From Acanthacorydalis orientalis (lineage: Eukaryota > Arthropoda > Insecta > Megaloptera > Corydalidae), in assembly GCA_034766995.1 (NCBI GenBank), contig CM068323.1, positions 65,001-129,000 of the forward strand: a stretch of 64,000 bases of DNA, given 5' to 3'. Each line of letters begins with the position of its first letter. Positions within the stretch are counted from its first letter, which is position 1. Shown one piece after another: positions 55,247-64,000 of this stretch. Below the pieces are notes generated by a model. That model was not told the DNA's origin and ran no database searches. It saw nothing but the letters and a program-made list of their open reading frames with translations. A program made the position numbers and the translations under genes.

Positions 55247-55987
55247 TCACATGTACAACAAAGTTACACAAAAGAATGGAATATATTTTGAAGATTGAAT
55301 TTTATTCCATTTTTTAATAAACATTGATTTTCTATTAAAAGTGCACCGAATTAATTTGTACACTTAAAGTAATTAATTTGGAATGATCTTCGTTTCTCGA
55401 AGCTCTTGTCTTCTCTTTTTTACTGTTATTTCATTTTTTGCGTGACTAAGAGTAATTATACTATTTTTTGATTTATTTGAGTCCTTTTTTGCTTCCACTC
55501 TCTGAAGATGAAGGCTTCCATTTCAAAATCTTAATAGGACAAATCAATACAACGTTATTAAGCATTTAGATTAAAAATATTTTTATGATAATTATAGAAG
55601 GACTCATTAATTAAATTAAGATGTTTCTCATTAATCTTTTTGTATTTAACCTTCTATTGCATTTCTCTTAATATCTTATTAAAAAATGGATTTAAATAAC
55701 ATGGATATAGAAAAATATGTATAAAAACAATTTGACGACGCAGAAAACATACAAAAAAATGCTAAAACAGTGAAAGAGATCCGAAAATGCATTACAACTT
55801 CATCGACTCAAGGCCGCTATCTCTTTCAATAACGGATTCGTCAGTTACCCGACAGACAAAGCAAAGATACACAAAATAATTAAGGATATTTTGGAGAGTG
55901 AAATGTATTCCATTTTTCCATGAACATTGATTTTTCATAAAATTAATTTGTACACTTAAAATAATTAATTTGGAATGATCTTCGTTT
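55247..55987 (+). mobile_element. Family E fragments within a tandem duplication
   Basis: Two family E 3' regions in the same orientation. A 47-nt stretch (55349-55395 and 55941-55987, one difference) includes the E terminal repeat and also about 27 nt of non-E flank (taattaatttggaatgatct). This argues for a tandem duplication of roughly 590 bp rather than two insertions. Between them lies an E transposase N-terminal scrap near 55745-55830. Confidence 0.65.
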
Positions 55988-56006
55988 CATCGCACATTTT
56001 GTTGTA

Positions 56007-56048
56007 ATTGTTATGATACCAATATTAAAATATTGGTATCATAACAAT
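56007..56048. repeat. Perfect 20-bp inverted repeat
   Basis: attgttatgataccaatatt (56007-56026), two A, then its exact complement (56029-56048). It could extrude as a cruciform or be transcribed as a hairpin. No open frame. Confidence 0.9.
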
Positions 56049-57344
56049 GCCATCGTTAATTATAATTTAATGCAAACTACACATTTATTAAAAAAAATTT
56101 GACAATTTTTTTAAATTTTAAGCAATATTATATATATATATATATGTATATATATATAGATTATTTTTGAGAATAAATAAAAAAACTACACAGTAAATTT
56201 AAAAATATATATAGAGTTTTATTACAAATTAAATAAAGAATCATAGAAATTAAATTTTCTGAAACATTTATTAAAAATATAGATACATTGTTCAATGTAA
56301 TCCTTTGTTCGACTTGAACATCTGTAATATATATATTTATCTGTCGGACGTGTATGTAAACTGCGTAATACAGAAGTGAAATTTTCTGACATAGACACAG
56401 AACGAAGGTCGCATTTCACGAGTTACGGATGGCACGATAAATATTTTACCAGTAAAACACCACCATCGAGGGGTTTATAAAATATCCAAGTCGATCTACG
56501 ATGCGTATGTTTACGTGTATAGCCACAATTCGTTAAAATAACATATTGCGTGCTGTGCGAACTTGTTATGATGTACGGCAAATTTGATTTAACAATATTA
56601 GTTCAAATAATATTTTAGTTGTAAAAAATACTCTTTTACTGACATAAAAAACAAACACACATATACACTTATGTGGAAGGTATTGAATTTTATCGAAAGT
56701 GCTTTTTTTATTTATTTTATAACACTGGCGAAATAAAAATACGCTATGGTCTTTTCACAACAGTTTCTTTCTTAACAAAAAAAAAAAATGACAAAGAATA
56801 AAGTTATAAGACTCGAACGAATTATACATATTGATCAATGATTTAATTTCTTCCCTCTTTCATCCATAAATTGATCAAAAGTTTTATAGATTTTCAACGA
56901 CTGTATATTATTAACTAATTAACATGTTGATTTTCAATCCATTAATCCACTTTTATTTCGTACGAACGCAGGGAAGATTAAAAAACAAACAGGCATTTTT
57001 TCCCGACATGAGTATAAAATGAACAAATGCTTCCATTATTAGTCCGGAAATATTAGTACAAATACACATATTGTAAGAATCTGATTTAATACAATGAAAC
57101 TCAAGATACAATACATTTCTGACACTGTTTCTAAATCAACTTTCACAAATCAATTCTTCTTTAATCAACAAACAAATAGTTTTCCGATCAAGAATGTTCA
57201 ATAAATAATTATCTATCATCTTTGATTGTTCCTTAAGCGCATTTCTATAACGATGTCATCATTTTCAAATGGACGGAGTACTTAAAAATTCTGTTTCAAT
57301 ATCTTGTATTTCTGAAAAGGATGACATCGTCATAAAAATGTGCA
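56049..57344. other. AT-rich intergenic DNA
   Basis: No gene recognised. It contains a short TA run near 56130-56158 and a TATA-like box (56476-56483) in a slightly GC-richer patch at 56390-56570. Confidence 0.5.
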
Positions 57345-58290
57345 TAAATAACAATCAAAAATGATCAGTAATGATTCGTTGGCCAGGAAAGGTTTTTGTA
57401 GTTTGTGGACTGAACGGACCATCCCAGTAAACGTGAACTCCACCATACTCAACAAAGCATAACAAATAGCAGAATATGCCGATGACCTACACATCATGGC
57501 AAGCTCTATACATGGCACTAAAGAAATCTTTAGGCCCCTTGAGACCGCTACAATAGACACTGACCTTAAAATAAATGGAAATAAAATCAAACTAATGCTG
57601 CAAAATAGAAGACGTAGAAGGATAAAACGTTACCATCGATGATTACAATTTTGAGGTTGTAAACAATTTCACACATATCTTGGTTCAAACATCACCAGTG
57701 AAAATGAGGAATGTCAAAAAGTTTAAAAACGAATATCAGCAGCAAATAGAATATATTTCGTGCTCTTACTCATAATGAAATCCAAAAATATGCATAGGAA
57801 GACCAAAATCTGATTATATAAAGCCCTCATCCGTACTATTATATCTTAGGGAGGTGAAGCGTGGATCATGTTAGCTAAGATCGCAGAAATGTTGAACACC
57901 GTTGAAAGAAGAATGTTGAGAAGAATATTTAGGCCAGTAAACGATGGAGGTATATGGAGAAGACGCTACAACTTCGAATTATATAAAATCTATAAGGAAC
58001 CAAAACGATTGGTCTTTATAAAAATACTCCGTCTGCGATGATCAAGTCACACCGAGCGGATGCCGGACTCAAGAGTACCAAAAAAAGCCTTGGATGGACA
58101 ACCAGGTGGAAGAAGATTTCTGGGCAAACCAAAGCTCAGATGGCTAAGGATGCAGAATATGGAAAGGACAATATGGAGAAGGATGCAGAACTATTAAGAT
58201 TAAGGAACTGGAGAACTGACAGGCAAAGGGATATCTGGAGACAGAAAATTGAGGAACCAAGGATGAGAAAGAAATTTTTAAAAGTAAACT
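57345..58290 (+). mobile_element. Decayed LINE fragment (RTE-like reverse transcriptase C-terminus)
   Basis: Plus-strand coding remnant: the catalytic region AEYADDLHIM near 57472, a FTHI-LGSNITSENEECQ region near 57668-57713, AANRIYF near 57740, a TKI-LYKALIRTI region near 57805, GEAWIM near 57855, and VERRMLRRIFRPVNDGGIW near 57903. It then shows GQPGGRRFLGKPKLRW-like sequence and NWRTDRQRDIWRQKIEEP at 58206-58259. It is split over all frames with stops. The upstream endonuclease is absent. The type resembles RTE-clade elements of arthropods; the clade call is inference. Confidence 0.72.
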
Positions 58291-58845
58291 CATGATTTTG
58301 AAAAAAAGGAAACAATTTCTAATCTTCACAAACAAACTAACGCCTGAAATAGCAGAATTTTAAATGATTAATCATTTATTATTAATCAATTACTCGACGT
58401 TTTCATAAAACTTAATGAGTTTTAAAATGTTAAATCAATGACGAAAGTGAATTTAGTTAAATGACAAATTATAATTTCAATCAACTTATAAAATATAGAA
58501 AATAATACAGAAAACACTTCAAAAATAGATTACGTGTGATAATTACACAACTAATTTTAAAATAAAATCATGTCAATATTGTTAATTTAAAAGAACATGC
58601 GATATTGTAAAAAATGCAATAAACAAATCATTTGTGTCAAAGTTGTTGAGCTTATCAGACAATCGTCTGCACGCAGCTCCCCTAAATCAATTTTGCATTT
58701 ACTTGTCTGCCACTTTGAATATCAAATCTTGTTGGTCTAAAAATGGTACAGTGTAGGAGTTTTCCTCTATGAAACATTCAGGTGATTCATTACATATTGA
58801 CATTTTATTAATTGCAATGGGATTTGTTTTCTTATACATAAAATA
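58291..58845. other. AT-rich intergenic DNA
   Basis: Presumably the decayed 3' end of the LINE fragment, then unrecognisable sequence. Confidence 0.5.
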
Positions 58846-60543
58846 TTAGGTGTTCAAATTAATTCAGTGTCCTTTTTATAGAAAACGATTTTTTACAGAA
58901 AAATAGAATATATTTCAATCATCAAAACATCCCCCATTATTTTACATAACTTTACTCCGTCTGTTCGGTAATTGATGAATCCCTTGTCGAAAAAAGATGG
59001 CAGCTATGAGCCGATGAAATCATAATGCATTTTCGGATCTCTTTCACTATTCTATCATTTTTGTTTATTCTATACGTCACAACATCTTCTTTCAAAACTG
59101 AAAAAATCATTCCCGCAGCTTGAGAATATTTTTTTTCAACTAGAATGCGAAAAATATGCAATTCCTAATATGCTACTTTTCGGACGCCATCATGTTCACT
59201 ACCGTTTTATGTGGTTTGTTAACTGCTTGACCAAGATATATAGTTTTAAAGTGTTAAGGTTATCACTTTAAAATCCTAAAACAATAATAAAATATTTAAT
59301 TTATTGGATTGACCAATAAGTGTCGGATTTGTCGATAAGAAACAGGAGCATTTTTTTAATGTAGAAAACTTTTTTAAATAATGTATTAACCATTGTGATC
59401 AATGAATTTTTACCACCTTATAGCTAGTTTCATAATACCATCCTCCCAGAATTTTTCATCTTTTTCAGCAAAAAATCTTGGAACATGCATTTTACAGGCC
59501 TCTGAAGAATCAAAAGAAAACTTATTAACTAAATAAGTAAAAATCTAATGGTGCTAAGTCCGATGAATATAGTGAATAAATAAGGACTTCCCAATTCAGC
59601 TCGCTCATTTTTTTCCGATTCTGTAAATATACGTGTGGCCTTGCTTTATCTTGGTGGAAAACTACTCCTTTCCTGTTGGAAAGTTCTGATCGTTTTTCCT
59701 TAATGTTCTTCTTCAGTCTATCCAGTTCTGAACAGTATTTAACAGAGTTAATAATTTTATAAAGCGATAGGAACTCACAAAACAATACCACTTTCCAATC
59801 CCACCATAAATATAACATTACTTTTTTTCATGTTAAATTATTGTGGACAATCCATGTTTAAGCTCCAGTAACAAGCCACCTCAAAAATGTTTCGTTCTTA
59901 TCGCATTTTAGCAATGAATCTCATGATGAAATTCGACTAAATTTCTTTCGCTTAAAATTGTGCGAAACCCAAACATCGTACCTGGAAACCATACCAAGTT
60001 GATGCAAATAATTCTCAACGCTGGATTTTGATATTCGAAACATTTCAACAGTCTCTCTTCAGGTATAACGTGGATTATTTTCAATTGGACAAGAGATTTG
60101 ATCGTTATTAATCTTGGTAGGTTTCCCCGAGCGTTTATCATCGATAAGAGTAAAATCTGTATTACGAAACTTTTTAAACCATTTTTGCACCATTCTTTCA
60201 TTCACAGCATCATCATCATGCACATTAGAAATCTTTTTTGCTGTTTATACCGCATTTTTACCTTTGTGAAAATAAAAAGGATAATTGCACAAAAATACAT
60301 CTTTTGGTTTATTAGCTACAAAACAAGAAAAACACTAAAAAAATTAATTAAATATAATGATTTTTTTAAATTGCACATCAGAGCCTCAGCTTTTAATCTG
60401 TTCATGCATTTTATAGGTTACGAATTGTTTTTTGTTTTAAAAACAGCATAAACGAAAAATCCGACAATACCTATTAACCCACCCAATAAAATAGGGTTAT
60501 GATTAATTCAATGTAAAGACACCGGATTAATCTTTACACCTAA
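58846..60543 (-). mobile_element. Family E mariner-like element E5, interrupted by a mariner
   Basis: Both ends present: ttaggtgttcaaattaattc at 58846 and the complement of ggattaatctttacacctaa at 60543, with TA outside both. The minus-strand transposase N-terminus is readable near 59160-59190, then the same internal deletion as E1 and E2. The element is split by F2 (59304-60486), which duplicated TA; joining the two parts gives the continuous E family 5' UTR. Confidence 0.85.
59304..60486 (-). mobile_element. Family F mariner F2, nested in E5
   Basis: Ends ttggattgaccaataagtgt and the complement of tacctattaacccacccaa, with TA at 59302-59303 and 60487-60488. The minus-strand transposase remnant runs from near 60250. 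KWFKKF and DDKRSGKP are near 60150-60190, then VENYLHQLGMVSRYDVWV near 59990. The C-terminal catalytic part lies in the frame 59525-59818, with VVFHQDKARPH (second Asp) and YSSDLAPLDFYLF (third Asp). Frameshifts make it inactive, but it keeps nearly full mariner length (1.18 kb), unlike F1. Confidence 0.87.
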
Positions 60544-62014
60544 TAAAATAGAATTTTATGCTCTCACAAATGAATTTTTTTCACCTCATAAACCATCATT
60601 TTTTCTTATCTAAAATATTTAATAAATAATTATTGGTCGTTTTTGATTGTTACTTATTCTCATTTCAATGTCAATGCTATTATTTTCAGTGTGTCCTCTG
60701 TACAGAAAAATCTAACTCTTTTCAAAATGAATCTTCTCTATTTATCACTACTTCTTATACCTAAATGTGTTTCTTTAATGCATCTCCGAACATTGACTTG
60801 AAATAATTCTATAAAAATTATTCTAATTCAATAAATAATTTCTAAATAAATGTCTGTTCGAAATGTCGTAGAATTTGTTTTTAAAGTATATGACTTATTT
60901 ATGACTTGACATAATATTTGAACTAATCCAACACGAATGATAATAAAACTTTTAACAGTTGTTTTAAAAACATGGTTTCTACACTACTTAAACTACTATT
61001 CATAACTGAACCACTTCCGCATTTTGTACTAATTAAAGAAAGACACCGCGAGCATATAATACTCCTTGTTAAGAAAACCTGTATCAATTTTTAAACAGGT
61101 CACGTAAAATAGTAACGTACTTCTTCACTTCAAATACATTATTCATTTAGAGATCGAAAAACTTTTACAACTATTATAATTCTTGCACGCGAGACGAAAC
61201 GTTTAATTTATAAATTATAATTCCCGTCAGCCGGATACATACTTATGTAGTAAAATACGTTTTTTTACGGCCGTTAAGTATGATTAAATGTGCACGGAAA
61301 AAAGCATATTCGCATAGTTTATTCAGTAATTTGTACCCGCCATTCACAGTATTTTCGCATTAAACGTTACTCCATTTCGAACAGATGGTTGTAATGATTT
61401 CGTAGTTACACCTATCCGAGCGATGAAAGAATGAATTTTCTCTTGACATTTCTTTCGGATGCGAAATTGATTCGTGTAATCGATTTTTATATCGTTTGTC
61501 TTCGAATATTATGACGATGGTGACGGTTTAATTAAAATAACTGTTTGGTCTCGAATGTGGTGATTCTTTTGCTACATTTCTTGTAGTTTTTACAATCTTT
61601 CGTTTATTTTGAAGAACAATTTCATTTTATTGTAATAGAGAAATAGTAAGCATAACGGAAGTTTAAAATTTGAGTCACGAATTTAATTCAAAGCTTATGT
61701 CTAACATTTATGCAATTCGAGACCAATTGGATAAATTTAATGGTGGATGATATGGTATGGTAGATAAATACTTAATTTTTTTAGAAAAAAAAACTATAAA
61801 AATGCGACATGTCTTGATATAATTTTTCTTGTATGTTTAAAGACAACCCAAACGAAATGATCAGGCATTAAGTTCAAAAATTATAAAAAAGAACTGCTTG
61901 GCAAATATTCAAGTGTTTATTACTAGAATAAAATTAATTTCAGCTGATTTTTCGATAAAAATCTTGCAAAATACATTTAAAATAAAAATCAGTAAAAATA
62001 AAATTTAATAAATA
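60544..62014. other. AT-rich intergenic DNA
   Basis: No recognised gene. 61190-61430 is slightly GC-richer and non-repetitive without an open frame. Confidence 0.55.
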
Positions 62015-63820
62015 TTAGGTTAGTAGAAAAATAATTACGGTCTTTGGTTTCTGAATTCTAACCATAATTTTTTCCAACGAAAGTGCATTTCATCGTGTTC
62101 ATATCAACACTTTTTTGGGTGTCACGTGTCTAAGTAATCGTTCTCATGTCAATCTATACCGAACATGATATCTTGTTTATTTAAAGTACAGGTCGAGATA
62201 AAAATGACTATGTCCATCGCTAGTGGCAAGTATAATCCTTCTACAGGATAATAAATAAAACGAAAGGTTAGGCTGACATTAGCAATATAGAAATGAAAAA
62301 AAATATTGGCCTTACCATTCTAATAGATTTTGTAAAAAAGTCTGAAATAGATGATTATTGATCCACAGATCTATTACTTCATACACCTAGCTTCAGTGAT
62401 ACAATGAGCAGAGACAGATTCCGTCCGATAAGGAGATACTGGTACTTCAGTAATAATGAAAATTGCGAAGACAGATTAGACAAAATTAAACCTGTTCTTA
62501 TATATTTTCAAGAAAAATTTCGATCAGCATACAAACCAGATAATGAACTGTCCCTTGATGAAAAGCTCATACTTTGTAGAAGACTCATTTCGAACATACA
62601 ATCCAGTCAAAATCACAGAATACGAAATATTGATGCGATGATCAATGAAAGTATCACAGGATATGCTTTCAATTTTGAAGTATATTACCCACAAGGATAT
62701 ACACTGAATACGACTATATATTCATTATTAAACCCATTCATAAATGTATAGCGTATTATAATAATTATCCATATATCTATATGGATAATTACTGAAACAG
62801 TAAACAAGTCGCATAAGGATTATTACAAAATAGAACAGGTGTGTACCGAACTATAAGGAAGAATAGAGGTGTTCCAGCTTGTCTAAAAAATGTTAAAATT
62901 AGAGAAAAACTCTACAATGTTCCGTAGAAAAAAGAATGTTCTGATGCAAGCATGGAAGACGAAAAAAAAGATCTTATTTAAGATATCAACAATACATTCT
63001 GCAAATACAGTTGATGTTATAAATTCCGAAAGGAACAAAAGAAGTCGGCATGTGTAGTAGAATATAATAAATATATGAAAGGTGTAGATCGAGACGATCA
63101 ATATCTTTTTAACTACATAATTTTTTGAAAAACCAAAAAATGGACTAAAATCAATTATCATAAATGCGTTTTAGATCGGTTGCTGCCGCCTAAGTGACTG
63201 CAAAAAGTACCCGCGGATAACGAAAGTCTCGCATCTCGAACGCCCGCCGTGAAAGTGTTAATATCATTTCAAAATGTATTTTTCAGTCCATATTTTAGTA
63301 ACATGGACTTTGGTTTTATTATTAATTTTGCTTCAAATTGGGCTATTGAATTATGGGTGGAAAAGAATCAAATCAGAGCATTTTTTGTATGAGTTGAAAA
63401 CAGGCGGTAAAACAGCAGAAACTTTTCGAAAACTAAACGATGTTTTTGATGTGGGTGTTGTTAAGAAACGTACGGTGCAGTGGTAGTTTTGAAAATGTCG
63501 TGCTGGGAACGAAAGCCTTGAAGATGAATAAGGTCGCAGGAGTCCTTCTTCAGTATATAACTACCAACTAAATGCGTTAGTTGAATCCGAATCATGCACA
63601 ACAATACGAGAGTTTGCACAAAAATTAGGCGTTAGTCATCCAACAGTTCTGGACCACTTAAAACAGCTAGGAAAATTAAAAAAGAGAAAAATGTATATAA
63701 ATTTGTAGGTCATAAACTGTAATTATTTTTCTAACAACCTGAAAGCTATATTAATTTATCAAAAACCGCATATTATTAAAACCATCATAAACCGCAATTA
63801 TTTTTCTACCAACCTAATAC
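62015..63820 (+). mobile_element. Family A mariner A5, interrupted by a piggyBac element
   Basis: Left end ttaggttagtagaaaaataa at 62015. The 5' part stops at 62107 and resumes at 63258 after the piggyBac. The coding remnant starts near 63354 (in place of ATG is ATGGGTGG) and reads FLYELKTGGKTAETFRKLND and VKKRTVQW before a stop. SHPTVLDHLKQLGKLKK lies at about 63630-63690. A first 3' end is at about 63740 and a second terminal repeat (aattatttttctaccaacct) at 63820, the same double-ended layout as at 3204-4057. Same internal deletion as the other A copies. Confidence 0.83.
62108..63257 (+). mobile_element. piggyBac-like element P2 nested in the mariner
   Basis: Lies between TCAA (62104-62107, a mutated TTAA) and TTAA (63258-63261); other family A copies have TTAA at this position, so the TTAA target rule holds. 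Ends cacttttttgggtgtcacgt and the complement of gcgggcgttcgag...cactttcacg share cacttt. The transposase remnant reads STD-LLHTP-FSDTMSRDRF-type sequence from about 62350. An open part (62404-62751) holds MSRDRFRPIRRYWYFSNNE, LSLDEKLI and ITGYAFNFEVYYPQGY. CVVEYNKYMKGVDRDDQY is near 63050. Internal deletion and stops; inactive. Confidence 0.85.
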
Positions 63821-64000
63821 ATTTAATTTCAATTAAAAATTCATTATTTTTTTAAAAAAAACTAGATATTGAGTAGGATTTCTTCTCGCCTAAATAATAA
63901 ATTAATTTGAAATAAAAATTACACATTAATTCAAAATATAATTACATTATTTTCACATTCTTGTCATATCAATTTTATATTTTTTCATAACCATTTAATT
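63821..64000. other. AT-rich intergenic DNA
   Basis: Nothing recognisable up to the window end. Confidence 0.6.

Noticed and set aside
60098..60451. Plus-strand open frame of 117 codons
   Set aside because: Antisense of the minus-strand mariner F2.

Overview
The window looks like AT-rich insect nuclear DNA, probably hymenopteran (ant or bee; this is inference). It has long TA microsatellites, many decayed mariner and piggyBac DNA transposons, jockey-type LINEs, an errantivirus-like LTR retrotransposon primed by an insect-type serine tRNA, and a nuclear copy of mitochondrial nad5. There is no operon structure, rRNA, tRNA or CRISPR array. Only one host protein gene can be supported, and it is interrupted.

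Centre (37.6-51.2 kb). A small two-exon host gene encodes a lysine-rich protein of about 239 residues when intact, possibly with a linker-histone-like winged-helix domain. Its second exon is split by a gypsy/errantivirus-type retrotransposon (38004-50663) with two base-identical LTRs of about 258 bp, a tRNA-Ser primer site, gag, pol and an env-like gene, flanked by a 4-5 bp target duplication. That element's 3' LTR was itself hit by a full-length jockey-type LINE (45331-50541, both ORFs open, 9-bp target duplication). Order of events: host exon, then LTR element, then LINE. Identical LTRs and open frames make both insertions very young, so this may be a polymorphic null allele.

Left and middle (1-37 kb). 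AT-rich intergenic DNA carries at least seven transposon families. Family A is an internally deleted mariner of about 550 bp with several copies sharing one structure. Family B is a longer decayed mariner, one copy of which is fused to an A end. C is a mariner inserted in a degenerate GATA array. D is two copies with similar structure. E is a mariner-like family with TIR TTAGGTGTAAAAATTAATTC. F is a mariner whose copy at 24245-25086 contains an internal mitochondrial nad5 segment. G is a further Tc1/mariner remnant. A second complete jockey-type LINE (17826-22363, minus strand, poly(A) tail, 12-bp target duplication) sits in a GC-richer host stretch.

Right (51-64 kb). This holds piggyBac remnants, E-family copies (one containing a nested F-family mariner), an RTE-like reverse-transcriptase fragment, and an A-family mariner containing a piggyBac inserted at TTAA.

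Only the two LINEs and gag/pol of the LTR element look capable of coding for activity. The rest is relic DNA, whose nesting gives a relative time scale. Family letters A-G are local labels; all domain calls are from motif recognition, without database searches.
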